Shown here in pieces: positions 55,590 to 64,000 of a stretch of 64,000 bases of DNA; positions within the stretch are counted from its first letter, which is position 1, and every line of letters starts with the position of its first letter. The stretch is from Paenibacillus alvei DSM 29 (GTDB taxonomy: Bacteria; Bacillota; Bacilli; Paenibacillales; Paenibacillaceae), in contig NZ_AMBZ01000002.1 in the NCBI RefSeq assembly GCF_000293805.1, forward strand, positions 748,501 to 812,500, written 5' to 3'. A program made the position numbers and the translations under genes. The notes under the pieces were generated by a model that searched no databases, was not told the origin of the DNA, and saw nothing but the letters and a program-made list of their open reading frames with translations.

Positions 55590-55875
55590 AAGAAAATGCA
55601 ACCTTTTAGCAAGTTCGAACGTACGAAGAGTATTTCCCTTTCTATTCCTTGAAGACGCTGTAGCGTTTAGCACCATCACTTCCATAAGTGCTTCGCTTCA
55701 ATGACTTTCTTACCCAGGCCGACAGTTCCCATCTGTTATCTGTCCACTATTCATTGTATCAACCAGCCTTCATTTCTCATACTGACATACCGCTGCGTTT
55801 ATACGTATCGATATCACAATTGGACTTATTCTTCTGACATCATTTGTATTTATCAACAGAATAGGAGTTGTATTC

Positions 55876-57171
55876 ATGGAGTTACAAATTTCCGATTTGG
55901 AAACGAAAAAACTGACCGAGCTATATAAACTAGCAAAACAATTTCAAATTGCAGGCTATGGTCAAATGAAGAAAAAAGAATTAATATTTGCTATCTTGCG
56001 CGCGCAGGCGGAACAAGGCGGCTTTATGTTTATGGAGGGAATACTGGACATTCTTCCGGAGGGCTTCGGTTTCTTGCGTCCTATTAACTATTTGCCGAGT
56101 TCAGAAGATATTTATATCTCTCAATCTCAAATTCGCAGATTCGACCTTCGTACGGGTGACCTCGTATCAGGGAAGTGCCGTCCTCCAAAAGAGAACGAGC
56201 GATACTTCGGATTACTTCAAATCAATGCTGTAAACGGCGAGAACCCAGAAGATGCGGCACAGCGCCTTCACTTCCCTGCTTTGACACCGCTATATCCAGA
56301 GAAGAAGCTTGTGCTTGAAATGGCTTCCAACAAAGTGTCTACTCGTATTATGGATATGCTCGCGCCGGTTGGGCTTGGACAACGCGGACTTATCGTAGCT
56401 CCTCCTAAGGCCGGTAAGACATTACTTCTGAAGGAAATCGCGAATAGCATCTCGACCAACCACCCTGAGATTGAACTATTCGTCCTGCTCATTGACGAGC
56501 GTCCTGAGGAAGTAACGGATATGCAGCGTTCTGTAAAAGGAGAGGTTGTTGCATCCACATTTGATGAGGTGCCAGAGAATCATATCAAGGTAACAGAGCT
56601 TGTTCTGGAGCGCGCTTTGCGTCTAGTAGAGCATAAGAAGGATGTAGTTATTCTGCTTGATAGTATTACGCGCTTGGCTCGAGCTTACAATCTGGTGGTT
56701 CCACCGTCTGGCCGTACATTATCTGGCGGTATCGACCCTGCTTCCTTCCATCGTCCGAAGCGGTTTTTCGGTTCTGCCCGCAATATTGAAGAGGGTGGCA
56801 GCCTGACGATATTGGCAACAGCGCTGGTTGAGACAGGCTCGCGTATGGATGACATCATTTATGAAGAATTTAAAGGAACAGGGAATATGGAGCTTCATCT
56901 GGATCGTAAGCTGGCTGAACGCCGTATTTTCCCGGCTATCGATATTCGCCGCTCAGGAACGCGCCGCGAAGAAATGCTCTTGTCCAAGGAAGAACTGGAT
57001 AAGTTGTGGGCAATTCGCAAGAATATGAACGAATCTCCAGAATTCGTGGATCAGTTCTTGAAGAAGCTGCGCGATACAAAGACGAACGAAGAATTTCTGG
57101 CATCACTGGATACGAGCGGTACGCCAACACCGCCTCCGCGCAGAACGCGCAGCAGCTCTGTGAGCTCCTAA
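55876..57171 (+). CDS. rho: Transcription termination factor Rho
   Basis: This hexameric RNA-dependent ATPase stops transcription at C-rich sites (431 aa). The N-terminal Rho_N helix bundle is followed by the RNA-binding cold-shock-like domain ([20 protein letters not shown]). Walker A is [13 protein letters not shown], Walker B is [15 protein letters not shown], and the Q-loop is near [13 protein letters not shown] short Pro/Ser/Arg-rich tail ends it. B. subtilis Rho (427 aa) aligns throughout. AGGAG precedes ATG 55876; the long leader may carry autoregulation. Confidence 0.97.
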   Translation: MELQISDLETKKLTELYKLAKQFQIAGYGQMKKKELIFAILRAQAEQGGFMFMEGILDILPEGFGFLRPINYLPSSEDIYISQSQIRRFDLRTGDLVSGKCRPPKENERYFGLLQINAVNGENPEDAAQRLHFPALTPLYPEKKLVLEMASNKVSTRIMDMLAPVGLGQRGLIVAPPKAGKTLLLKEIANSISTNHPEIELFVLLIDERPEEVTDMQRSVKGEVVASTFDEVPENHIKVTELVLERALRLVEHKKDVVILLDSITRLARAYNLVVPPSGRTLSGGIDPASFHRPKRFFGSARNIEEGGSLTILATALVETGSRMDDIIYEEFKGTGNMELHLDRKLAERRIFPAIDIRRSGTRREEMLLSKEELDKLWAIRKNMNESPEFVDQFLKKLRDTKTNEEFLASLDTSGTPTPPPRRTRSSSVSS

Positions 57172-57222
57172 GCACTCGTTCTTTGGTCATTAAGCGGACA
57201 AGAATATGGTTATAACATGAGA

Positions 57223-57251
57223 TTGCGAACTTGATGCAAACATGCTATAAT
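57223..57251 (+). promoter_or_regulatory. Promoter of rpmE
   Basis: TTGCGA, 17 bp, perfect TATAAT, about 60 bases before the GTG start. Confidence 0.7.
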
Positions 57252-57317
57252 CCATTCATGCGTTTTTTATATACTCTGGGCACGCAAAGGGCTCAGGGCG
57301 GAAAGAGGTGAATTCGA

Positions 57318-57515
57318 GTGAAAGAAGCAATTCAACCGAAATACCACATTACGACTGTAACTTGCGCTTGCGGTAACACTTTCGAAACAGGTTCCGTTAA
57401 AGAGAACTTGAAGGTAGAGGTTTGCTCCGCTTGCCATCCATTCTTCACAGGTAAGCAGAAGTTCTTGGATGCTGGTGGTCGTGTGGATCGATTCAAAAAG
57501 AAATACGGCATGTAA
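57318..57515 (+). CDS. rpmE: Ribosomal protein bL31, zinc-binding form
   Basis: This 65-aa large-subunit protein carries the four-cysteine set of the zinc (C+) form: CACG near residue 16 and CSACHPFF near 36. In B. subtilis this form is replaced by a zinc-free paralogue under zinc starvation. GTG 57318 has AGAGGTG upstream. It follows rho as in Bacillus. Confidence 0.96.
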   Translation: MKEAIQPKYHITTVTCACGNTFETGSVKENLKVEVCSACHPFFTGKQKFLDAGGRVDRFKKKYGM

Positions 57516-57553
57516 TACGTATGTTTATGATATGGACTCCCTTGCTGGCAACA

Positions 57554-57594
57554 GTCAAGGGAGTTCATTTTTTTTATATGTATAACTGCTCCCT
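57554..57594 (+). terminator. Terminator of rpmE
   Basis: GGACTCCCTTG pairs with CAAGGGAGTTC, followed by a long T-run. Confidence 0.88.
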
Positions 57595-57722
57595 TAGCGG
57601 TCTAACAGTTGGAACGGAAAATTCGCACAAAATGTCAAAACGACATTTGTGAAAATTCGCTACAATTAATTGGGACGGGAATTTTATCAAGATAGAAGCC
57701 TTCATCATGGGGAGGTCAGGCT

Positions 57723-58649
57723 ATGTGGCGGGAACACGAGCAGTGGATTAAAGATGCTGTATCCTACATAGAACGAAATATAAAAGAAAACGTTGATGCG
57801 GTGGCCGTTGCGGAACATTGCTCGGTATCCCGTTTTCACTTTAACCGGGTGTTTCAACGGCATGTCGGAGTAAGTGCAGCAACTTTATTGCGAGAACGCA
57901 GACTGGCAGGGGCTGCGGCGGATCTGCTTTCCACAGATAAACGAATCCTGGATATTGCGCTAGAATACAGATTTTCTGGTCAAGACAGCTTTACACGTGC
58001 CTTCAAGCAGATGTACGGTATGACACCGAATGAATATCGCAAAGGTTTTCGTTGTTTTCATTGGACAAAGGAGGAGAATAGAATGATTGAAAATCAGGGT
58101 TCTATACCTGAACTGCAAGCTGCTCCGCCAGGATGGACAATTACAGGTGTATATCCGAACCAGTATCGGGTAAGCGTTGATCGTGTTCATGTTCATCGGG
58201 GAAGGGCATCGGGCACCATTCGAGCTAAAGAGGTTGCGGATCCACGGGGGTTCTGTACGCTGATGCAGATGATCAAGGCTGGAAAGTATGCTGGCCAGCG
58301 ACTTCGTTTGTCTGGGTTCCTGAAGACGGACGGCGTTAAGGGATGGGCAGGCATGTGGATGCGGGTCGACGCCAAAGATGAAGTGCCTATCAACTTTGAT
58401 AACATGGATGAACGCCCGATTGTTGGATCAACGGAGTGGAGCTCCTATGAAGTAGTGCTTGATATTGCTCCTTATGCGGAAGTGATTGCATTCGGTGTGC
58501 TGCTAAGCGGCTCAGGTCAAGTGTGGATGGATGGGATTCGCCTGGATATAGTTGATGACTCTGTTCCCACGACTGGTGGATTAGCGACGAATAATAAGAT
58601 GCCTGATGAACCGGTGAATTTAGACTTTGAGATGGACTGTGAATCGTAA
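57723..58649 (+). CDS. AraC-family regulator with C-terminal beta-sandwich sensor domain
   Basis: This 308-aa protein has its AraC DNA-binding domain at the N-terminus (residues 8-105): CSVSRFHFNRVFQRHVGVSA and RILDIALEYRFSGQDSFTRA, then MTPNEYRKGF. From about 135 it has a second domain, rich in beta strands (RLRLSGFLKTDGVKGWAGMW, FGVLLSGSGQVWMDGIRLDI), that looks like a carbohydrate-binding or galactose-binding-like fold. DNA-binding first and sensor last is the reverse of classic AraC; it resembles the Rob/SoxS-plus-effector layout. The ligand is unknown. It may be co-transcribed with the membrane-protein gene that follows. Confidence 0.85.
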   Translation: MWREHEQWIKDAVSYIERNIKENVDAVAVAEHCSVSRFHFNRVFQRHVGVSAATLLRERRLAGAAADLLSTDKRILDIALEYRFSGQDSFTRAFKQMYGMTPNEYRKGFRCFHWTKEENRMIENQGSIPELQAAPPGWTITGVYPNQYRVSVDRVHVHRGRASGTIRAKEVADPRGFCTLMQMIKAGKYAGQRLRLSGFLKTDGVKGWAGMWMRVDAKDEVPINFDNMDERPIVGSTEWSSYEVVLDIAPYAEVIAFGVLLSGSGQVWMDGIRLDIVDDSVPTTGGLATNNKMPDEPVNLDFEMDCES

Positions 58650-58667
58650 GAACGGAGCCTAGGCGGT

Positions 58668-59282
58668 ATGGTTGAAAAATTATTCGAGCTTGGATTAGGA
58701 TTTATATGGCATATCATTAAGGGAGAACTGCCGTTAACCATCATCGGTAGTACGCTTTTGTTAGGGGTATTGTTTGTATGTGTGGGGGAATGGAGTGAGC
58801 GCCGCAAGCAGGAGCGGTTGGTTCAGACCGAGCCTAAACCGCTTAGAAGCAAGCGCACTTTTATTAAGGACGCCATCATTGTGATGGCTGCCACCTTTGT
58901 CGTGGTCGGCAGTGCATATGGTATTTTTCGTTTGATTGCACGGGCTCTTCCTCATTGGGGATGGCCTGTTCTTCCGGATGGGAATGTCACACTTGCATGG
59001 ATAAGTCTCATTGTGGTGATGCTATCTCTAGCAGGAATCCTTATCCTGGAGTTATTTTGGGGAGATAAGCCTGTGACTCTCGCACCATTTTGGATTGCAT
59101 TTGGATTCGTGTGGGCTGCATTATCTACTTGTGTGCTGCAATGGGTGTATCCGATAGCGAGCGCTAAGTCTTGGGTTTATTTTATCTCAGGCTTGATTAG
59201 TGCGTTGCTATGTGTACTGCTGAGGTATCTTCAGCAAATGGACGAAGAACCGGGTAAAACAAGGAGGAAGGCAGTTCCATAA
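58668..59282 (+). CDS. Polytopic membrane protein of unknown function
   Basis: I recognise no family. The 204 aa hold about five helices: at 20-42, 66-88, 107-128, 137-158 and 165-183. A basic loop RRKQERLVQTEPKPLRSKRT follows the first, and the tail is Lys/Arg-rich. ATG 58668 is 18 bases after the AraC stop, without a strong ribosome site (GGCGG). Its only context is the AraC gene before it and SRP RNA after it. Confidence 0.65.
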   Translation: MVEKLFELGLGFIWHIIKGELPLTIIGSTLLLGVLFVCVGEWSERRKQERLVQTEPKPLRSKRTFIKDAIIVMAATFVVVGSAYGIFRLIARALPHWGWPVLPDGNVTLAWISLIVVMLSLAGILILELFWGDKPVTLAPFWIAFGFVWAALSTCVLQWVYPIASAKSWVYFISGLISALLCVLLRYLQQMDEEPGKTRRKAVP

Positions 59283-59302
59283 CTGTTAACAAATGACGTT
59301 GG

Positions 59303-59331
59303 TTGCACTTTTGTTGCAAATCGTCTATACT
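59303..59331 (+). promoter_or_regulatory. Promoter of SRP RNA
   Basis: TTGCAC, 17 bp, TATACT. The -10 ends 7 bases before the predicted RNA start. Confidence 0.75.
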
Positions 59332-59338
59332 AAGTTAT

Positions 59339-59608
59339 GCCGTGCTAGACGGGGAGGTAGCGGTGCCCTGTAACTCGCAATCCGCTGTAGCGAGGTTGAA
59401 TTCCTGTTAGAGGTTTTGTCGATGTGGGGTTTGGCGTCTACACTCGGTGTTGACGGCTGGGTCCTCCGCAATGGGTGCCTATGAACTTGGTCAGGTCCGG
59501 AAGGAAGCAGCCATAAGTAGGAGAGCTCATGTGCCGGAGGGAAGCCTGGCCTGAGTCGTAGTGTGGAAGTGCCGCTCGGATCGCAATTATCAATAACAGG
59601 TGCACGGT
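59339..59608 (+). ncRNA. scr: Signal recognition particle RNA, Bacillus long type
   Basis: This RNA scaffold of SRP is about 270 nt. The near-invariant domain IV core GGTCAGGTCCGGAAGGAAGC lies at about 59490-59510, with GTGCCGGAGGGAAGCCTGGC completing the helix 8 side. The 5' end GCCGTGCTAGACGGGGAGGT matches the Bacillus scRNA start, and 5' GCCGTGC can pair with 3' GTGCACGGT, closing the molecule. The long form with an Alu domain is typical of Bacilli. It lies upstream of dnaX, as in B. subtilis. Confidence 0.96.
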
Positions 59609-59627
59609 TCATATAGTGCATACGAGG

Positions 59628-59652
59628 ACACCGGGATAACCGGTGTTTTTTG
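59628..59652 (+). terminator. Terminator of SRP RNA
   Basis: ACACCGG and CCGGTGT enclose five bases and run into TTTTTTG. Confidence 0.88.
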
Positions 59653-59782
59653 TTTAAACAAATATGAATACATGTTCATATTATATATATGGCAGGAAAA
59701 ATACCGCCTTTTGGCGAATTGTACAACGAACAACAAGTGAGCGGATAATCTCATTTTCGTTTCTGCAAAAAGAGGTGAGTGT

Positions 59783-60925
59783 ATGAACGAATCAAGCATA
59801 CCGATACATGGCGCTCTGTCGCAACAGTCCCTACCTTCCTCCTGCAATGAAGGGGCAAATGTGAAGGCGTTGCACCTGCTACAGCAATTTGCCGGTGCTT
59901 TTATACAGGATGTAAATTTAGGGATTATGCTGTTGGATATTCAGTTTACCCTGGTGGACATCAGTGATATGGCCTGCAAAGTGTTAGGCTGGGAGAGGGA
60001 GAAGGTGCTCGGAAGACGTGTTAATGAGTTGTTTGGCGACATGCCTACAGAGCATCATCTCGTACAGCGATCATTGCTTGAAGGTGTGAGTGTTCGGAAT
60101 CATGCTGTCTCTTGGCGAAATGGTGTTGAACGATATGAGCTTCTTATGGATTCCAATGTCATGCGCGATGAACAGCGCCGCATTGTAGGTGCGTATGTGC
60201 TGTTCAAGGATGTATCCAATTTGCGCTCGTTGGAGGAACAGGTGCAGCGAAGTGATCGGTTGGCAATGATTGGGCAAATTGCAGCAGGGACGGCCCACGA
60301 AATTCGTAATCCCTTAACCTCTATAAAGGGTTTTCTGCAGATGTTCAAGAAGACACTGCGTGACAAGGGGATGGCGAAGGAAGTCCATTATACCGAAATC
60401 ATGCTAACGGAAATCAACCGGATTAATGAACTGGTCGGTGAGTTTCTGCTTTTAAGCAAACCGAAACATGTCACAATTGAGCGTGTTAATGTACATCAGG
60501 TAATGAACGATATTTTACCGATTATTCGCAGCGAGGCAGTACTGCACGGTGTACATGTTCGATACGAGGCAGGGGAGTCTGTACCGAATGTGGTGGCGGA
60601 TCGCGAGCTGCTGAAGCAGGTGTTTATCAATATCGCCAAGAATGGAATAGAGGCGATGGTGGAAGGCGGCACGCTGACGGTGAGCGTGAAGCGGGATAGT
60701 GCAGAGCAGCGTGTGCTGATCGATATCCATGATACGGGTCCGGGGATTCCGGCATTTCTCGTTGATAAGATATTCGATCCCTTTTTTACGACAAAACAGA
60801 ATGGAACGGGACTGGGGCTCTCGGTATGCCAACGAATTATTCATGATTTAGGGGGGACGATACGCGTTTCCTCTAAGGGGTTTGGCACGACATTTACGCT
60901 CGCAGTCCCTTATCAGAGCTCATAG
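59783..60925 (+). CDS. Soluble PAS histidine kinase, sporulation-kinase-like
   Basis: This 380-aa cytoplasmic kinase has a PAS domain (about 33-145, DVNLGIMLLDIQFTLVDISD), a HisKA domain with His172 in GTAHEIRNPLTSIKGFLQM, and HATPase_c with N-box FINIAKNGIEAM and G-box GTGLGLSVCQRII. There are no membrane helices and no partner regulator. Orphan PAS kinases with the HEIRNPLTSIKGF block are typical phosphodonors to Spo0F (KinA/KinE group), and spo0F is in this window. GAGGTGAGTG precedes ATG. Confidence 0.87.
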   Translation: MNESSIPIHGALSQQSLPSSCNEGANVKALHLLQQFAGAFIQDVNLGIMLLDIQFTLVDISDMACKVLGWEREKVLGRRVNELFGDMPTEHHLVQRSLLEGVSVRNHAVSWRNGVERYELLMDSNVMRDEQRRIVGAYVLFKDVSNLRSLEEQVQRSDRLAMIGQIAAGTAHEIRNPLTSIKGFLQMFKKTLRDKGMAKEVHYTEIMLTEINRINELVGEFLLLSKPKHVTIERVNVHQVMNDILPIIRSEAVLHGVHVRYEAGESVPNVVADRELLKQVFINIAKNGIEAMVEGGTLTVSVKRDSAEQRVLIDIHDTGPGIPAFLVDKIFDPFFTTKQNGTGLGLSVCQRIIHDLGGTIRVSSKGFGTTFTLAVPYQSS

Positions 60926-60939
60926 AGATGTAGTAAGCG

Positions 60940-60977
60940 CCTCTCTTTTCCAAAGAGAGGGAATGGCTGTTTTTTTA
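60940..60977 (+). terminator. Terminator of the PAS kinase gene
   Basis: CCTCTCTTT and AAAGAGAGG enclose three bases. GAATGGCTG separates the stem from seven T, so it is somewhat atypical. A TATAAT at 60993-60998 just after is the likely dnaX -10. Confidence 0.6.
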
Positions 60978-61025
60978 GAGGTTATGATATAGTATAATAA
61001 GTAAAAACGTTTTCGAGGTTGCATC

Positions 61026-62795
61026 ATGGGGCATATCGCATTGTATCGCGCATGGAGACCACAGTCATTTCAAGACATGGTCGGACAACAGCATATTATT
61101 CAAACGCTGCAAAATTCGCTGCGGGAGCGGCGTTTTTCGCATGCATATTTGTTTAGCGGCCCGAGAGGAACCGGGAAGACGAGTGCAGCGAAAATACTGG
61201 CGAAGGCTGTCAACTGCGAACAAGGGCCGAGCCCGGAGCCTTGCAACGCTTGTGAAGCGTGTCAGCGCATCACTGCCGGAGCTGTGATGGATGTAGTGGA
61301 AATCGATGCTGCATCGAATCGCGGTGTAGAGGAAATTCGCGATCTTCGTGAAAAAGTGAAATATGCGCCAACAGAAGTTCGCTACAAGGTGTACATTATT
61401 GATGAAGTTCACATGTTGACGACGGAAGCTTTTAACGCCTTGCTGAAGACGTTAGAAGAACCGCCTTCGCATGTGATGTTCATATTGGCGACGACAGAGC
61501 CGCATAGGCTTCCAGCTACGATTATTTCGCGTTGCCAGCGTTTTGACTTTCGTCGAGTCTCGCTTGCTGAGCAAGTACAGCGCTTGGCTCAGGTGTGCAA
61601 GGAAGAGAATATTCAAGCTGATCATGACAGTTTGACCTATATTGCAAAGCTGTCTGACGGCGGGATGCGCGATGCGATCAGCTTGCTGGATCAAGCAGCC
61701 TCCTTTACTGACGGAGCCATTACCTATCAACAGGTATTGGACATTACTGGGGGTATGCCCGAAGAGAGATTCGCTGAACTTGCCCGAGCGGTACAAGCGG
61801 GTGATGTTGGATCGGTGCTTTCGGTGGTTGAGCAACTGATGCAGGAGGGCAAGAGCGCAGACAAGTGCATGGAAAGCCTGTTGTACTTTTTCCGAGATCT
61901 GCTTATGATGAAGATGGTGCCGAGCGGAGATACACTAACGGATCGGTTGACTCGCGTGGAGTCTTTCCGTGATTTGGCGGAAGGGTTCACAGAGAGTCGT
62001 TTGTTTCACATCATCGATACGCTGAATCGATACCAGACGGATATGAAGTTCGCTGTGCAGCCGCAGACTTTGTTCGAGGTCGCACTGCTTCAATTGGCAG
62101 CTTCGGGTCAGCGTCCCTTGCATCGTGCTGCGGATACTGGCGAGTCCGTTCAAGGGGAGATTCGACAGGATGGAATGGAACATTCCTCCTCCCTGCAACA
62201 TTTGCGTCAACAGATTACGTCTTTAGAGGCGAAGGTTGAACAGTTAATGAAATCAGGGGGGGCAGGTGCAGGCCGTCAGGAACAAGTAACGAATGAACGT
62301 ACACCTGCTGCAACACGCCCATCTGGACGCGTATCCAAGTTCTCTAAGCAGCCGCCGCAGTTTGAGCGATACCTTGCGAATCATAACAGCGCCGAATTCA
62401 ATCGCATTCGAGGTACTTGGGGACAAGTGCTGCAGCGAGTGAAGGAAGCGGGTGTCACCATTCATGCTTGGCTGGTTAACGGTGAACCTGTGTCATGTCT
62501 GGAGGATCGGATTCTGATTGGTTTCAAAAATTCGATTCACCGAGATACGACAGAGAAGCCGACTAATAAGCAGGTGATCGAGCAAGTGCTGTCCGAAACC
62601 TTTGGCAAGCCGTACCAGATGGATACCATGATGCTCAAGGATTGGGAGGCTGCAGCAGCCCGAACCGAAGACAAGGAAGAGCAGGAATTCCAATTGGAGC
62701 CAGAGGGCCAAGAAGGCCGCAATCATTCTCAAGAACCATGGATTGACGAGGCAATCCAGTTATTTGGAGAAGATCTCGTTGTCATAAAAGAGTAA
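61026..62795 (+). CDS. dnaX: DNA polymerase III subunits gamma and tau
   Basis: This clamp-loader ATPase has 589 aa. Walker A is GPRGTGKTSAAK, the zinc module is CEQGPSPEPCNACEAC, Walker B is VYIIDEVHMLT, and the SRC arginine finger is in ISRCQRFDFR. The tau-specific C-terminus (from about 370) includes a coiled coil and the replication-protein-binding region. Length fits Bacillus DnaX (563). I see no A-rich programmed frameshift site like that in E. coli. CGAGGTTG precedes ATG 61026. It leads the dnaX-ybaB-recR unit. Confidence 0.96.
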   Translation: MGHIALYRAWRPQSFQDMVGQQHIIQTLQNSLRERRFSHAYLFSGPRGTGKTSAAKILAKAVNCEQGPSPEPCNACEACQRITAGAVMDVVEIDAASNRGVEEIRDLREKVKYAPTEVRYKVYIIDEVHMLTTEAFNALLKTLEEPPSHVMFILATTEPHRLPATIISRCQRFDFRRVSLAEQVQRLAQVCKEENIQADHDSLTYIAKLSDGGMRDAISLLDQAASFTDGAITYQQVLDITGGMPEERFAELARAVQAGDVGSVLSVVEQLMQEGKSADKCMESLLYFFRDLLMMKMVPSGDTLTDRLTRVESFRDLAEGFTESRLFHIIDTLNRYQTDMKFAVQPQTLFEVALLQLAASGQRPLHRAADTGESVQGEIRQDGMEHSSSLQHLRQQITSLEAKVEQLMKSGGAGAGRQEQVTNERTPAATRPSGRVSKFSKQPPQFERYLANHNSAEFNRIRGTWGQVLQRVKEAGVTIHAWLVNGEPVSCLEDRILIGFKNSIHRDTTEKPTNKQVIEQVLSETFGKPYQMDTMMLKDWEAAAARTEDKEEQEFQLEPEGQEGRNHSQEPWIDEAIQLFGEDLVVIKE

Positions 62796-62830
62796 TTTAT
62801 ATTAAATGGAGAAAAAGGAGATTCACGGCG

Positions 62831-63141
62831 ATGAACAATATGAATCAAATGATGAAGCAAGTTAAAAAATGCAAGAACAAATGTTGAGAGCTCAAGAAGA
62901 ATTGGCTGATAAAAAAGCAACTGGCACTTCTGGCGGCGGAGCTGTAACTGTAGAAGTTAACGGCCACAAAAAAGTGCTTAGCATTGCTATTAAACCAGAA
63001 GTAGTGGATGTAGAAGATATCGAAATGCTTCAAGACCTTGTTATGACCGCTGTTAATGATGCGTTGACAAAAGCAGAAGACATGGCAAATGACGACATGT
63101 CCAAATTCACAGGCGGAATGAAAATTCCTGGCTTGTTCTAA
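62831..63141 (+). pseudogene. ybaB: YbaB/EbfC nucleoid-associated protein, one frameshift in an A run
   Basis: The intact protein would have about 103 aa, a dimeric DNA-binding tweezers fold. The start [13 protein letters not shown] at 62831 (AAGGAG upstream) is followed by TGC where the family has ATG. One A is missing at 62864-62869 (six A, seven expected). Restored, it reads [17 protein letters not shown]. The second frame continues with [20 protein letters not shown] to the stop. The gene is conserved between dnaX and recR in nearly all Firmicutes, so an error, or slippage on the A-run, is more likely than loss. Confidence 0.9.
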
Positions 63142-63269
63142 ATCTAGACACATGAATGTGAGGCATATACCGATTCCGGTATATGCCGTTTCTACCATTA
63201 GGGGAAGTTTTTTGGGTGTAAGGACGAGGTTGCAATCGTCGATTAAGCTATCGTAAAGGAGAGCCCGCA

Positions 63270-63869
63270 TTGTATTATCCAGAACCGATCGCCAAGTTGA
63301 TCGAGGCATTTACACATTTGCCCGGAATCGGGCCGAAGACGGCGGCTCGTCTTGCGTTTCATGTACTCCGTATGCAGGAGGACGATGTTATTGATTTTGC
63401 GAAGGCGCTTGTTAACGTAAAGAGAAACCTGCATTACTGCTCTGTGTGCTGCAATATTACAGATATTGATCCTTGCCGTATTTGCTCAGATAAGACGCGT
63501 GATGCCTCTGTCATGTGCGTTGTACAAGAAACCAAGGATTTGGTTGCGATGGAGCGTACGAAGGAGTTCATGGGGTATTATCATGTGCTTCAAGGTGCAA
63601 TATCCCCAATGGAAGGAGTAGGCCCGGAGGATATTCGTCTTGCTGAGTTGCTCAAGCGGCTTAGTGATGAGCGGGTTAAAGAATTAATCTTGGCCACCAA
63701 TCCGAATATTGAAGGGGAAGCAACAGCAATGTATATCTCAAGGCTTGTGAAGCCGTTTGGCATACGTGTTACGAGAATTGCCCATGGTCTGCCTGTGGGC
63801 GGTGACTTGGAATATGCGGATGAGGTGACCTTATCTAAGGCGCTAGAAGGCCGACGCGATATTCAATGA
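63270..63869 (+). CDS. recR: Recombination mediator RecR
   Basis: RecR (199 aa) forms a ring with RecF/RecO that loads RecA at gaps. A helix-hairpin-helix ([19 protein letters not shown]) is followed by a four-Cys zinc finger ([17 protein letters not shown]) and a Toprim domain ([34 protein letters not shown]). TTG 63270 is preceded by AAAGGAG. The order dnaX-ybaB-recR is as in B. subtilis. Confidence 0.96.
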   Translation: MYYPEPIAKLIEAFTHLPGIGPKTAARLAFHVLRMQEDDVIDFAKALVNVKRNLHYCSVCCNITDIDPCRICSDKTRDASVMCVVQETKDLVAMERTKEFMGYYHVLQGAISPMEGVGPEDIRLAELLKRLSDERVKELILATNPNIEGEATAMYISRLVKPFGIRVTRIAHGLPVGGDLEYADEVTLSKALEGRRDIQ

Positions 63870-63921
63870 GGTAATTAGAGTGGTTCAGCACAGGAGTGTA
63901 TAATTGCTGTTATTTGATATA

Positions 63922-63950
63922 GGGGCTCTCGACCATCGAGGGCTTTTTTT
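63922..63950 (+). terminator. Terminator after recR
   Basis: GGCTCTCGA pairs with TCGAGGGCT (one G-U pair), followed by seven T. Confidence 0.8.
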
Positions 63951-63972
63951 GTTGTCTGCAAGGAGATCTGTA

Positions 63973-64000
63973 GTGTTGAATGGATATGAAACGCTAAGAC
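63973..64000 (+). CDS. Start of a gene cut by the window edge
   Basis: AAGGAG at 63960-63965 is followed 7 bases later by GTG, opening MLNGYETLR at the edge. In B. subtilis recR is followed by yaaL (DUF2508), which could be what starts here; nine codons cannot prove it. Confidence 0.4.

Noticed and set aside
61026..62795. Programmed frameshift in dnaX producing gamma
   Set aside because: No A-rich slippery heptamer with stem was found in the right place; the gene reads as one frame.

Overview
The window looks like chromosomal DNA of a spore-forming Firmicute, most likely Paenibacillaceae. I infer this from moderate GC, strong AGGAGG-type ribosome sites with frequent GTG and TTG starts, Spo0F with a sigma-H-type promoter, a Bacillus-type long SRP RNA and Bacillus-like gene order. 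The species cannot be fixed from the sequence. No rRNA, tRNA, CRISPR array or prophage is visible. The only mobile DNA is a dead IS200-type element at the left edge.

Positions 1-22 kb form an accessory half on mixed strands. It holds the decayed IS200, three GNAT acetyltransferases, a sulfurtransferase, two small enzymes, a MarR/quinone-reductase divergon, an alpha/beta hydrolase, an ArsR plus four-domain persulfide-handling operon, an ECF sigma/anti-sigma pair beside an orphan solute-binding lipoprotein, and a YvfRSTU-like ABC transporter/two-component operon followed by a small exported protein. Positions 22-33 kb carry a c-di-AMP riboswitch in front of an NlpC/P60 hydrolase, an M1 peptidase operon, ywhD, malic enzyme with a LysR regulator, an ABC-F gene behind what looks like a ribosome-controlled attenuator, and a class A PBP.

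From about 25.7 kb to 57.5 kb the order ywhD, pbpG, speE, speB, ywiB, argS, rpoE, pyrG, spo0F, fbaA, murA2, rho, rpmE follows the Bacillus subtilis left replichore. Insertions include a LytS/LytR-type system with cstA, a second MraY-like enzyme and a subtilase. After rpmE the map jumps to SRP RNA, dnaX, ybaB, recR, which in B. subtilis lie just right of oriC, so a rearrangement relative to B. subtilis lies between about 57.6 and 59.3 kb.

The best regulatory signals are: (1) an attenuator upstream of the ABC-F gene, with a 50-codon leader ORF, a strong terminator, and a leader segment that copies the terminator's 3' arm; (2) a pyrG leader whose promoter fires at GGGC, the start sequence used for CTP sensing by reiterative G addition in B. 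subtilis, here followed by two terminator hairpins; (3) a c-di-AMP aptamer whose 3' strand is itself the ribosome site of the downstream gene; (4) a sigma-H promoter before spo0F. Three host genes (an aminoglycoside-phosphotransferase-like gene, lytS and ybaB) are broken by single-base changes in homopolymers. This pattern suggests sequencing error more than biology and should be checked before any of them is called a pseudogene.
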